Shown in pieces: positions 8,547 through 17,636 of a stretch of DNA of 64,000 nucleotides. The DNA lies in the NCBI RefSeq assembly GCF_907165045.1, contig NZ_CAJRAU010000004.1, positions 479,037-543,036 of the forward strand. Reading direction: 5' to 3'. Source of the stretch: Dyadobacter linearis. Its GTDB lineage: Bacteria > Bacteroidota > Bacteroidia > Cytophagales > Spirosomataceae. A model generated the notes under the pieces. It was not told the origin of the DNA. It saw nothing but the letters and a program-made list of their open reading frames with translations, and searched no databases. A program made the translations under genes and the position numbers. Within the stretch, counting starts at the first letter, position 1, and every line of letters starts with the position of its first letter.

Positions 8547-8681
8547 TGCACGAAAATGAGTGGGATTCTGGCCGGATAACAGAATTAGTATATCGATTTA
8601 TAATTTTTCAAGACCATTATCAAAGCGTCGGCGGTATTTTATACATTAGTTTAAAGAAACATTGTTTAATCCATTTATTAC

Positions 8682-10229
8682 ATGAAAAAAGTTTCCCTGT
8701 TAATTACCCTGATATTTTGCTTTCAGCTATCGGTAAGTTTTGGTCAAAAAGATCCGGTTGTTGAAAATATCGTAAAAGAAGCCACTGAGAATTCACAGCT
8801 GGAAAAGCTGGCGCACGAGTTGATGGACGTGATCGGGCCGCGGCTTGTAGGTTCGCCGCAAATGCAGCAGGCGCACGAGTGGGCTGTTGCGAAGTACAAA
8901 GGCTGGAATATCACTGCGAAAAACGAAAAGTGGGGCGAGTGGCGCGGCTGGGAACGCGGCATTTCGCATATCGATATGGTAGCGCCCCGCGTGAAATCGC
9001 TGGAAGGAATGCAGCTCGCTTGGAGCCCCGGAACCGGCGGCAAAACGGTAACTGCCGATGTGATTATCCTGCCAGATCTGGCCGATTCAGTAGCATTCCA
9101 GAAATGGCTGCCTACTGCGAAAGGTAAGTTTGTGATGATCAGCATGAACCAGCCAACCGGCCGCCCGGACTACAACTGGGAGGAATTCGGTACAAAAGAA
9201 TCAATCGAAAAAATGAAAAAAGACCGTGATGCACAGACAGAAGCCTGGGCGAATCGCGTAAAGAAAACCGGTTATAATGGTCGCACTTTGCCTGTGGCGC
9301 TGGAAAAAGCAGGAGCTGCGGGTATTGTAATGAGCTATTGGTCAAAGGGTTTTGGAGCAAATAAGATATTTGGCGCTTACACTAAAAAGGTGCCTACTGT
9401 TGATATTGCGCTTGAAGATTATGGCCTGCTATATCGTTTGGCGGAGTCGGGCCACACGCCAAAAATCAGCGTGCGCGCCGATGCAAAAGAAACCGGCGTG
9501 GCGCAGACTTTCAATACAATCGGCGAGATCAAAGGCACCGAGAAACCGAATGAATACGTGATATTATCCGCGCACTTCGATTCGTGGGACGGCGGTACCG
9601 GCGCGACCGATAACGGAACGGGCACGATCGTGATGATGGAAGCCATGCGCATTCTGAAAAAAGTATATCCAAATCCAAAACGTACGATCCTGGTTGGACA
9701 TTGGGGAAGTGAGGAGCAGGGGTTGAACGGTTCCCGTGCTTTCGTGGAGGATCATCCGGAAATTGTGCAGAACATCCAGGCACTTTTCAATCAGGACAAT
9801 GGGACTGGCCGCGTGGTAAGTTTGCAGGGACAAGGTTTTGTGAATGCATACGATTACCTCGGCCGCTGGCTTTCCAAGGTGCCTGAAAATATCAAGGCAC
9901 CGATCGATACAAGGTTTCCTGGCGCACCGGGCGGCGGCGGCTCCGACTTCGCTTCTTTCGTAGCAGCGGGCGCGCCGGCATTCTCACTGAGTTCGCTCGG
10001 CTGGTCTTACGGAACCTACACCTGGCACACCAACCGCGACACTTACGACAAGATCGTGTTTGACGATGTGCGCAGCAATGCGATACTGGCTGCGATTATG
10101 GCGTATCAGGCGAGTGAAGATCCTGCGAAAACTTCCCGCGACCGGATCGTAATGCCGCTGGATTCGAAAGGCGTACCAGGCACCTGGCCGGAGCAGAGAA
10201 AACCGACCCGACGGGGTGGATTAGATTAG
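8682..10229 (+). CDS. M28-family zinc aminopeptidase, secreted
   Basis: A 515-residue protein with a Sec signal peptide (KKVSLLITLIFCFQLSVSFGQ). An inserted PA-like region is followed by the M28 catalytic domain. The metal ligands are visible: His-Asp in SAHFDSWDGG, the second Asp in GATDNGTG, the catalytic Glu pair in GSEEQGLNGS, an Asp in NQDNGTGR and the final His in YTWHTNRDTYD. It should act as a periplasmic or extracellular exopeptidase on peptides. A strong terminator follows, so it is probably a single-gene transcript. Confidence 0.88.
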   Translation: MKKVSLLITLIFCFQLSVSFGQKDPVVENIVKEATENSQLEKLAHELMDVIGPRLVGSPQMQQAHEWAVAKYKGWNITAKNEKWGEWRGWERGISHIDMVAPRVKSLEGMQLAWSPGTGGKTVTADVIILPDLADSVAFQKWLPTAKGKFVMISMNQPTGRPDYNWEEFGTKESIEKMKKDRDAQTEAWANRVKKTGYNGRTLPVALEKAGAAGIVMSYWSKGFGANKIFGAYTKKVPTVDIALEDYGLLYRLAESGHTPKISVRADAKETGVAQTFNTIGEIKGTEKPNEYVILSAHFDSWDGGTGATDNGTGTIVMMEAMRILKKVYPNPKRTILVGHWGSEEQGLNGSRAFVEDHPEIVQNIQALFNQDNGTGRVVSLQGQGFVNAYDYLGRWLSKVPENIKAPIDTRFPGAPGGGGSDFASFVAAGAPAFSLSSLGWSYGTYTWHTNRDTYDKIVFDDVRSNAILAAIMAYQASEDPAKTSRDRIVMPLDSKGVPGTWPEQRKPTRRGGLD

Positions 10230-10247
10230 AGACACTAACCTATTTGA

Positions 10248-10280
10248 AAGCAAAGACTTATATTGTCTTTGCTTTTTTTT
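10248..10280 (+). terminator. Rho-independent terminator
   Basis: AAAGCAAAGAC pairs perfectly with GTCTTTGCTTT across a 7-base loop and is followed by a T tract. It lies 18 bases after the M28 peptidase stop. Confidence 0.85.
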
Positions 10281-10293
10281 ATGAACTGTTATT

Positions 10294-11697
10294 TTGATGA
10301 TGCAAATAGAACAGATATTCCACGCGACCGACGAGGTACTTATTATACACACGTTTGCACAGGGTTCCGAACCGGAGAACCAGTCGATGTTCAAGGCTGA
10401 GAAGGGCGAAATGTGGTGGTTTTCGTCCAGAGAACTTTGGGTAGGACTTGGAAAAGAGCCGAAAATACCGGCTATGATCAAATTATTCCGCTCGCTTTTT
10501 TTTAAAAGAAAAGATCGCTGGCCGGATCAGATCACATTGGATGCGCGCGGGAAAAGTCCCGAGTGGGTCGAGAATGCGGTAAATGGGATTATGTTGGGTG
10601 GATATAATCTGCAACTCTACAAGTCCGAGCCCAAGCCGCTGAGCAGTTTTTTTGAAAATGGAACGTTACGTATCCTGACCGAGGAAGGCGCGGCAATCAG
10701 CCCGGCGATTGCGCTGGGACAAAAAACGGCGGTGGTGCAAATGCGGATCATGGATCTGATGAATGCGCCTGGAAACTACAAAACGCCTGAAACACTTGCG
10801 GAGTGGGCGAAAAAATCGGGTTCAGAAAACGGTTATCAGGTAACAGTTTTGGATAAATCAAAATTGGAAAAACTGGGAATGCACGCGCTGCTGGCTGTTA
10901 GCAAAGGCAGTGAAGCGCCGCCAGTGATGATCATCTCCGAATATAACCCTGAAAACTATACCCAAACCGTCGCGCTGGTAGGCAAGGGAGTTACATTCGA
11001 TACGGGCGGGATTTCTATTAAGAGCTCGGCCAATATGCATTTGATGAAAAGTGATATGGGAGGCGCTGGGGCCGTTTTGGGAATAGTGGAACTGGCCGCT
11101 CAGCTGAAATTACCCGTGCGTATTATCGGCGTGATTCCGTCTACTGAAAATAGCGTGGATGGAGCGGCGATGAAACCCGGTGATGTAATAGGTTCGTATT
11201 CAGGTAAAACCATTGAAGTGATAGATACTGATGCAGAAGGCAGACTAATCCTGGCCGACGGTCTGAGCTATGCTGTGCGTAACTTTAATCCAGATATTAT
11301 CATCGACCTCGCCACATTGACGGGCAGTGTGATCCAAACGCTGGGCTACGAAGCAGCGGGGCTTTTTACGCCCAATGACCAGCTGGCGACAGATATTGCC
11401 AGATCAGGCGATACGACCGGCGAGCGTGTGTGGCGGCTGCCGGTTTGGGATGAATACAAAGAGGAGATCAACTCGGATATTGCCGATGTGAAAAACTACC
11501 ACGGTAAGCCACTGGCCGGAGCTATTGTCGCTGCCAAGTTCCTGGAAGTATTCACAGATTCGCACCAGGCCTGGGCACATCTGGACATTGCAGGTACTGC
11601 TTTTGGTGATACTGAATTTGCGCCCGGACGCGCCGGTACGGCCTACGGGATCCGATTGTTGAGGCAATTTTTGTCGACCTTGCCAATCCGCGAATAG
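10294..11697 (+). CDS. M17 leucyl aminopeptidase family protein
   Basis: A 467-residue cytosolic dimetal exopeptidase. The C-terminal catalytic domain is intact: the Lys-Asp motif GKGVTFDTGGISIK (Lys231), the MKSDMGGAGAVLG helix and the signature DTDAEGRLILADG. The N-terminal part is poorly conserved, as usual for the family. It releases N-terminal residues from peptides in protein turnover. The start is one of several adjacent ATG codons and is uncertain by two residues. It has no signal peptide, in contrast to the secreted M28 peptidase before it. A terminator separates the two. Confidence 0.88.
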   Translation: MMMQIEQIFHATDEVLIIHTFAQGSEPENQSMFKAEKGEMWWFSSRELWVGLGKEPKIPAMIKLFRSLFFKRKDRWPDQITLDARGKSPEWVENAVNGIMLGGYNLQLYKSEPKPLSSFFENGTLRILTEEGAAISPAIALGQKTAVVQMRIMDLMNAPGNYKTPETLAEWAKKSGSENGYQVTVLDKSKLEKLGMHALLAVSKGSEAPPVMIISEYNPENYTQTVALVGKGVTFDTGGISIKSSANMHLMKSDMGGAGAVLGIVELAAQLKLPVRIIGVIPSTENSVDGAAMKPGDVIGSYSGKTIEVIDTDAEGRLILADGLSYAVRNFNPDIIIDLATLTGSVIQTLGYEAAGLFTPNDQLATDIARSGDTTGERVWRLPVWDEYKEEINSDIADVKNYHGKPLAGAIVAAKFLEVFTDSHQAWAHLDIAGTAFGDTEFAPGRAGTAYGIRLLRQFLSTLPIRE

Positions 11698-11815
11698 TAA
11701 CTGCGGAGCGGCATTTTAACCAAAAAAACCTGAAATTTAATCCTGGCTTTACTTGCTCAATTGCTTCTTTTTGCTAGATTTACCAATACTACTTTCTACC
11801 AAAAAAAAGTTTGTT

Positions 11816-13030
11816 ATGGCCCCGACGCTTACATTTCTTTGCATATCAACCTATTTCAAAGGCAACGATTTTCTCAAAGCCTGTAAGGAAGCCGGTAATA
11901 AAGTATTTCTGATTACGGCCAAAAAGCTTGAAAACAAACCGTGGGTCAGAGAGGCGGTAGATGAGTTTTTTTACATTGAAGAAGGCGAGGACGGGACTTA
12001 TAATATGTCCGAGATCATCACCGGCCTGGCTTACGTAATGCGGACCCGAATGATCGACCGGGTTGTCGCGCTGGACGATTTTGACGTGGAAAAAGCGGCG
12101 CATATCCGCGAATATTTCAGAATACCCGGCATGGGGCAAACTACCGGCCGTTATTTCCGGGACAAGCTTGCGATGCGCACCAAAGCTGCCGAATCAGGCA
12201 TATTGGTGCCCGGGTTTTCTTCCCTTTTCAATGACGATGATATTAACCGGTTTATCGAGAAATATCCGGGACCGTGGATGATCAAACCTCGTTCTGAGGC
12301 TTCTGCGACGGGTATTAAGAAACTCGAAACAGCCGATCAGCTTTGGGAAACGATCCATGAGCTGGGCGATAAAAGGCATTCCTACCTCGTTGAGCAATTC
12401 AAGCCAGGCGACGTTTACCACGTAGATTCGATCTCTTACAATGGGAGGGTGATATTCTCCTGGAACAGCAAATACCTCGCGCCACCTTTTGAAGTAGCAC
12501 ACGGCGGCGGGATTTTCCGCTCGGTGACCGTTACATTTGATTCTTCCGAAGAACACGCGCTGGAAACGCTGGCGATCGACCTTTTGAAAGCTTTTGGTTT
12601 AAAACACAGTGCGTCGCATACGGAGGTAATCCGCTGCCACGACGATGGGAAATACTACTTTCTGGAAACTTCCTCGCGCGTTGGCGGAGCGAATTTATCC
12701 GAAATGGTTGAAGCATCTTCCGGCATTAATCTCTGGAAAGAATGGGCGAAAATGGAGACTGCGGAGGCAAAAGGGGACAATTACAAGTTGCCGCCGGTCC
12801 GCAAGGAATACTCCGGCATCATCATTTCGCTTGCCCGCCAGGAGTGGCCGAATATGTCTGTCTTCGATGATCCCGAAATCGTGTGGCGAATGGAAGAACC
12901 TTACCACGTCGGGCTGGTAGTCCGCTCGAAATCACAGAGTAAGGTCATGGAGTTACTGGACAAATACGCCGCGATCATCCAAAAGAAATACCATGCTTCC
13001 GCCCCGGCCCCAAGCCGGCCTACGCATTAA
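11816..13030 (+). CDS. ATP-grasp domain protein (carboxylate-amine ligase type)
   Basis: A 404-residue protein; the ATG at 11816 removes an unlikely 21-residue leader. Residues 1-105 form a Rossmann-like preATP domain (LTFLCISTYFKGNDFLKACKEAG), followed by the ATP-grasp domain. ATP-binding elements are visible as PWMIKPRSEASATGIKKL and YLVEQFKPGDVYHVDSI. The Mg site is YFLETSSRVGGANLSEMVE. This fits the carbamoyl-phosphate-synthase-large-chain-like/BtrJ-type ligases that couple a carboxylate to an amine. No biosynthetic partner gene is adjacent, so the product is unknown. Confidence 0.8.
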   Translation: MAPTLTFLCISTYFKGNDFLKACKEAGNKVFLITAKKLENKPWVREAVDEFFYIEEGEDGTYNMSEIITGLAYVMRTRMIDRVVALDDFDVEKAAHIREYFRIPGMGQTTGRYFRDKLAMRTKAAESGILVPGFSSLFNDDDINRFIEKYPGPWMIKPRSEASATGIKKLETADQLWETIHELGDKRHSYLVEQFKPGDVYHVDSISYNGRVIFSWNSKYLAPPFEVAHGGGIFRSVTVTFDSSEEHALETLAIDLLKAFGLKHSASHTEVIRCHDDGKYYFLETSSRVGGANLSEMVEASSGINLWKEWAKMETAEAKGDNYKLPPVRKEYSGIIISLARQEWPNMSVFDDPEIVWRMEEPYHVGLVVRSKSQSKVMELLDKYAAIIQKKYHASAPAPSRPTH

Positions 13031-13179
13031 CTGATTTCTACGTCAACGACAAGCTAAGCTTGAAGGCTGAGGGTGCACTCGACCCTTTCAGTTTTAATAA
13101 TCTTGTTTTATCATGTTACCAATGCAAGGATTGAACGTATCAATCACAAACAAACCTTTGTGCTTGATCCTCTCATTAT

Positions 13180-14208
13180 ATGGCAAATCCTGCAAAAACT
13201 GACCTTTTTGAATCAGTTAAATACCTGATTGAAGAAAGTAAAATGCGGCTCGCGGCGACCGTAAATGTATCCATAACAAAATTATATTGGAGCATTGGCA
13301 GAAAAATCAGCGCAGATATTCTGAATGCAAAACGGGCTGATTATGGCAAGCAAACCATTATCCGACTGGCAAAGCAGCTGGAACAAGATTACGGGAATTC
13401 GTTTTCCGAGAAGAACTTGCGAAGAATGGTCCAGTTTGCAGAAATTTTTCCCGCGGAGGAGATTGTCGTTTCAATGATACGACAATTGAGCTGGACTCAC
13501 ATTCTGGTAATATTGCCCATAAGGGACACTGTCAAAAGAGACTTTTATTTGCAATTGTGCATACACGAAAGATGGTCTGTGCGGACTTTTCGTGAACGGA
13601 TCAACTCTATGCTATTTGAACGCACAGCTATCAGTAAAAGTCCCGAAGAGACTATTATCAGTGACCTCGCATTATTGCGCTCTGAAAATAGGGTGAACCC
13701 GGACTTGGTGTTTCGTGACCCCTATGTGCTGGACTTTCTGGGACTATCAGGCGCCTATTCTGAGAGGGATCTTGAAGCTTCAATCATTGCCGAGCTTCAA
13801 AAATTTATGGCTGAAATGGGTACCGACTTTGCTTTTCTGGCCAAACAAAAGCGCATTATCATCGACAATTGCGACTATTACATCGATCTGCTATTCTATC
13901 ATCGAAGATTAAAATGCCTGATTGCTATCGACCTGAAGATCGGGGAGTTTGAGGCCGGATTCAAAGGACAGATGGAGCTATATCTCCGGTATTTAGAAAA
14001 GTATGAGCTGATTGAAGGCGAAAATCCTCCAATCGGACTAATTCTGTGTACCGGGAAAAAGGAAGAACATATTGAATTGATGCAGTTAGACAAAAGCAAT
14101 ATCAGGGTTGCAGATTATCTGATAGCACTTCCTTCTCAAAAAATGTTACAAGAAAAGCTTCATAAAGCCGTAAAAATAGCACGGCAAAAACTGGGCAAAA
14201 ACATCTAA
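13180..14208 (+). CDS. PDDEXK nuclease, DUF1016 (YhcG-type)
   Basis: A 342-residue protein of the YhcG family. The N-terminal DUF1016 winged-helix part contains KLYWSIGRKISADILN, SFSEKNLRRMVQFAEIFP and RQLSWTHILVILPI. The C-terminal PDDEXK-like nuclease fold has an acidic residue at DYYIDLLFYHRRLKCLIAIDLK (D...D-x-K) and then GQMELYLRYLEKYE. These proteins are common in accessory and defence-associated regions, but no restriction or abortive-infection partner lies next to it here. It converges on uxaB with a 10-base gap. The family assignment is firm and the role is not. Confidence 0.88.
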   Translation: MANPAKTDLFESVKYLIEESKMRLAATVNVSITKLYWSIGRKISADILNAKRADYGKQTIIRLAKQLEQDYGNSFSEKNLRRMVQFAEIFPAEEIVVSMIRQLSWTHILVILPIRDTVKRDFYLQLCIHERWSVRTFRERINSMLFERTAISKSPEETIISDLALLRSENRVNPDLVFRDPYVLDFLGLSGAYSERDLEASIIAELQKFMAEMGTDFAFLAKQKRIIIDNCDYYIDLLFYHRRLKCLIAIDLKIGEFEAGFKGQMELYLRYLEKYELIEGENPPIGLILCTGKKEEHIELMQLDKSNIRVADYLIALPSQKMLQEKLHKAVKIARQKLGKNI

Positions 14209-14218
14209 ACGACTAATA

Positions 14219-15742
14219 TCACGCATACTCCACTTCCGCCAAAAACATTTTCAGCGTTTCCATGGCGCCGTTTTGTTTTATTGAATTTAAATGTCCGGCA
14301 ATTGCTGTGACAAGCGCTTCCGACTTGCTCAGGTCTTTGCCCCAGATTGAAGTGTCTTTCAGTATGATTCTTACCATGTCTTCGAGAGACGACATTTGCC
14401 ATTTTTGATGGAAAAATGCCGCTTTTTCATCCCGGATGAAATAATATTCCCCATTTGACAAGCCAAAATACTGATCCCCGTCCCGGCGCGCGGGCTTCAT
14501 ATAGTAGATATAAGCCGCATAACCAAAGGTGGCATATTCCGGGAAAGTTGCTTCCTGCTTTTCGTAGTTCAAGAAAGTCGGAGCTACCCGCGCGTGTATT
14601 TTAGCTGAATAATTTTGTGTGATATTCAGCCACTTATGCTGGATGTAGGGATTTTTGAAACGTTCCAATACTTGCCGGCTGAAATTCGCAGCCATTCCCT
14701 CGGGAACAGGATAGGGGATTGAAGGCGCAATTTCGGTGCGCATCAGGTTTGCAATGAATGTAGAGAAATCCGCATCTGACATCGCTTCAACGACCGTACT
14801 AAACCCGCACAAATGCGCCAGCCCGCTTCCTAATGTATGCGCGCCATTGAGTAAACGCAGTTTCAGCTCCCTGTACAGTTCAATATCCGGCTCGATCACC
14901 AAACCTTCATCAATCCCATAAAAAGGAATTTTCTTGCGAATATTTTCATCCCCTTCAATCGCCCAAAGGTGGTAATGCTCGGCCGTGATAAGCAGCTCGT
15001 CTTTATAGCCCAGTTCTTCTTCCAGCTTTTTATGCAAAATTTCCTCCGGCTTTCCTGGTACTATTCTGTCTACCAGTGAATTGCAAAAATGATTATGATG
15101 TTCGATCCAGTCGATAAATGCCGGTTCCAGTCCATTCCGGTGGGCCAGTTCGAGTACGATCGATTCCAGTTTTTTTCCATTGTCAGTGATCAGTTCGGTT
15201 GGGATAATCACCACGCCGGCCTCCGTACTTCCCGAAAACGCGACATAACGCGCATATAAAAACGCCAGCAGCTTGCCCGGAAAAGATACTGGCGGCCACT
15301 GGTAAATATCGTCCTGAACGAGTTGAATGCCCGTTTCAGTAGTATTTGAGATCACGATACCAATTGCAGGATTGCGTGCCAGATCGAGCACAAGCGACCA
15401 TTGTGATTTGGCATAAATAACACGGCTGATCGCGGAGGAAATGATATTTTCCTCTTCCACATTCCCGTTCACAATCCCGCGGGTGCAAAGTGTATAGAGG
15501 TTATTTTGTCGGTCGAATGCTTTTAAATCGCCTTTGTCGGTGGATTTAACCACGACGATACGCCCATTAAAAACGCCTTGCCTGTTGGCTTTATCTATAA
15601 AAAAATCAGCAAGCCCGCGCAGAAAAGCGCCGGTGCCGAATTGAAGTACTTTTTCGGGCAGTTGAAAAACCGAATCCTGCGGAACCGTCACGCCAGGGTG
15701 ATTTTTGAGCTGCCGCAACTTCTCGCGAAAAAGATAGTTCAT
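14219..15742 (-). CDS. uxaB: Tagaturonate reductase
   Basis: A 507-residue member of the mannitol dehydrogenase family. UxaB reduces D-tagaturonate with NADH in galacturonate (pectin) catabolism. The N-terminal Rossmann domain begins with VLQFGTGAFLRGLADFFIDKAN. The family-specific region SNTTETGIQLVQDD and the C-terminal domain with LRLLNGAHTLGSGLAHLCGF and the KPARRDGDQYFG segment are all present. It is divergent from a LacI regulator across a 322-base spacer that holds an operator-like palindrome. That suggests substrate-controlled expression. Fructuronate reductase (UxuB) is the main alternative, but the ordering fits UxaB better. Confidence 0.82.
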   Translation of the reverse strand: MNYLFREKLRQLKNHPGVTVPQDSVFQLPEKVLQFGTGAFLRGLADFFIDKANRQGVFNGRIVVVKSTDKGDLKAFDRQNNLYTLCTRGIVNGNVEEENIISSAISRVIYAKSQWSLVLDLARNPAIGIVISNTTETGIQLVQDDIYQWPPVSFPGKLLAFLYARYVAFSGSTEAGVVIIPTELITDNGKKLESIVLELAHRNGLEPAFIDWIEHHNHFCNSLVDRIVPGKPEEILHKKLEEELGYKDELLITAEHYHLWAIEGDENIRKKIPFYGIDEGLVIEPDIELYRELKLRLLNGAHTLGSGLAHLCGFSTVVEAMSDADFSTFIANLMRTEIAPSIPYPVPEGMAANFSRQVLERFKNPYIQHKWLNITQNYSAKIHARVAPTFLNYEKQEATFPEYATFGYAAYIYYMKPARRDGDQYFGLSNGEYYFIRDEKAAFFHQKWQMSSLEDMVRIILKDTSIWGKDLSKSEALVTAIAGHLNSIKQNGAMETLKMFLAEVEYA

Positions 15743-16064
15743 GGTATTTGCATTGTTGCGCCGGAACGGATGCAGTGTCTTTGGTCCGCCTGGTTGAGAA
15801 AATTGATTTGTCTTTTTCGGGGTAAGGGCTAAATTTAACGTCTGTTCTACTATGACTGCACCTGAACGAGTTTAGACCGAATAATTAGAAATATCAAATA
15901 CTGAATTGTCTTTTTTTGTGCAATCGTTATCGGGAACGTTGCCAGTTGACAGGATAAATCCTGAACTTACCCTCTATTTATAATTCAATAGTGATTTTAC
16001 TTGAAACGGATCGGAGATTTGATTTCTCAGGTCTATTCATAAGTTGGAATAAACCAATTTTCTT
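15743..16064. promoter_or_regulatory. uxaB-lacI divergent control region with LacI-type operator
   Basis: This spacer contains GGGAACGTTGCC at 15932-15943, a 12-bp palindrome with one mismatched pair around AACGTT. Immediately before it is the related half-site GCAATCGTT at 15920-15928. A central CG flanked by AA/TT is typical of LacI-family operators. The rest is AT-rich leader for both genes; I see no terminator or RNA gene in it. Confidence 0.5.
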
Positions 16065-17090
16065 TTGGAAGCAATTACAATCAAGGATATTGCAAAAGCG
16101 CTGAATTTGTCCACTTCAACCGTTTCGCGCGCGCTGCGTAACAGTTATGAGATCAATCCGGAGACCAAGAAGCTGGTCATGGAATATGCGGAGCGAATGA
16201 ACTACCGGCCCAATCCGATCGCATTGAGTTTGAAGGATAGCAAGAGTAAATCGATCGGCGTAATCATTCCGGAAATCGCAAACCATTTTTTTTCACAACT
16301 CATAAATGGTATTGAATCTATTGCGTATAATCTTGGCTATCACGTAGTTATATTTCAAAGTCACGATTCCTACGAGCGGGAAGTGGCTAATACCAATTAC
16401 CTGGTTTCAAGAAAAGTGGACGGTTTGCTCGTTTCACTGGCAAGTTTGACCACCGATCTTTTTCACTTTCAGGACCTGATGGAAAGAGGGTTACCGATCG
16501 TCTTTCTGGATCGGGTACCCAAGGAAATTGAGACGCATAAAGTGGTAGCCGATAATTTTGCCGGAGCTTACGAGGCGACGAAGCATTTGATCCAGTCGGG
16601 CAGAAAACGCATTGCGCATTTAACCAGCCCGATTTATTTGTCAAATACGACCGAGCGTTTGGCTGGATACAAGCAGGCTTTGGAGGATCATCAGCTTCCT
16701 TTTGATGAATCTTATGTAAAATATTGCCACTACGGCGGCAAGATCGTGAGTGAAAATGAGGCGGCTATTCAGGAAATGCTGAGCCTGCCCGAGCCGCCAG
16801 ATGCTATTTTTACAGCAAGCGATAAGCTCACTACGGGCTGTATGGCGGTTTTACAACAAAAAAAGATCAGGATTCCCGATGAAATTGCGATCGTAGGTTT
16901 CACCAATATTGGTGTTGCAGACCTGCTAAATCCGCCGCTGACGGCCGTTGTCCAGCCTGCGATGGATATGGGGCAGCAGGCTGTGGAACTGCTGATCCGG
17001 CTGATCGAACATCCGCAGAAAAACGCCGAATTCGAAATCCGCTCTCTTAAAACTTCGCTGATTATCCGTCAGTCTTCCGGGCATTCGTAA
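16065..17090 (+). CDS. LacI-family transcriptional regulator
   Basis: A 341-residue repressor starting at TTG (16065). The start is forced because the helix-turn-helix begins at once: ITIKDIAKALNLSTSTVSRALRNSYEI (residues 4-30), followed by the hinge helix ...YRPNPIALSL. The periplasmic-binding-like effector domain follows (SIGVIIPEIANHFFSQLINGIE and the terminal AVVQPAMDMGQQAVELLI). It is divergent from uxaB, so a uronate-pathway intermediate is a reasonable effector by inference. The NUDIX gene follows 29 bases downstream and may be co-transcribed. Confidence 0.87.
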   Translation: MEAITIKDIAKALNLSTSTVSRALRNSYEINPETKKLVMEYAERMNYRPNPIALSLKDSKSKSIGVIIPEIANHFFSQLINGIESIAYNLGYHVVIFQSHDSYEREVANTNYLVSRKVDGLLVSLASLTTDLFHFQDLMERGLPIVFLDRVPKEIETHKVVADNFAGAYEATKHLIQSGRKRIAHLTSPIYLSNTTERLAGYKQALEDHQLPFDESYVKYCHYGGKIVSENEAAIQEMLSLPEPPDAIFTASDKLTTGCMAVLQQKKIRIPDEIAIVGFTNIGVADLLNPPLTAVVQPAMDMGQQAVELLIRLIEHPQKNAEFEIRSLKTSLIIRQSSGHS

Positions 17091-17119
17091 ATTCGCTTTT
17101 TGTATCAATCAAAAAGAAT

Positions 17120-17593
17120 ATGATCAGTCTACCTGTCGGCGACGCCCTGTTTAATTACCGCGTTGCGGGAGTTGCCGTTTTGAACGGAAAGCTACTTCTA
17201 CACAAAACTCCCTCCGACAAATTTTGGAGCCTGCCGGGCGGAAGAGCCGAGATTTTCGAATTTTCAAATGATACCCTCGCGCGCGAAATGCAGGAGGAAA
17301 CCGGGTTAAAAGTCGCAGTCGGCGAGCTGATCTGGATATCTGAAAACTTTTTTGTCTACAACGGGACGCGGTACCATGAACTCGGTTTCTATTATCTGAT
17401 GGAAATTCAGGGCCTGACCGATCAGTCCGATTTCGTCGGTGCGGAGGGGCAGGACGAGCTGCTGTTCAAATGGATTGATGTGGAAGAGCTGAAATTCAAT
17501 CGCATTTATCCGGAATTTGTGGCAGAAGAACTTTCAAAATCACCGCTTGAACACAGGCATTTCACCTCCGGTTTTATTGATTTGGACAAATAA
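17120..17593 (+). CDS. NUDIX hydrolase
   Basis: A 157-residue protein with an intact Nudix box, G-x5-E-x7-R-E-x2-E-E-x-G, visible from LPGGRAEIFEF through REMQEETGL (about residues 38-62). The metal-binding glutamates are present. The N-terminal strand YRVAGVAVLNGKLLLHKT is typical. These enzymes hydrolyse nucleoside diphosphate derivatives, and the substrate cannot be told. In Bacteroidota some NUDIX proteins next to sugar genes are regulators, but this one lacks a DNA-binding domain. Confidence 0.87.
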   Translation: MISLPVGDALFNYRVAGVAVLNGKLLLHKTPSDKFWSLPGGRAEIFEFSNDTLAREMQEETGLKVAVGELIWISENFFVYNGTRYHELGFYYLMEIQGLTDQSDFVGAEGQDELLFKWIDVEELKFNRIYPEFVAEELSKSPLEHRHFTSGFIDLDK

Positions 17594-17636
17594 AGTCTAG
17601 CTTACCTGCCGAAACTTCACTCCAAAATACGATACA

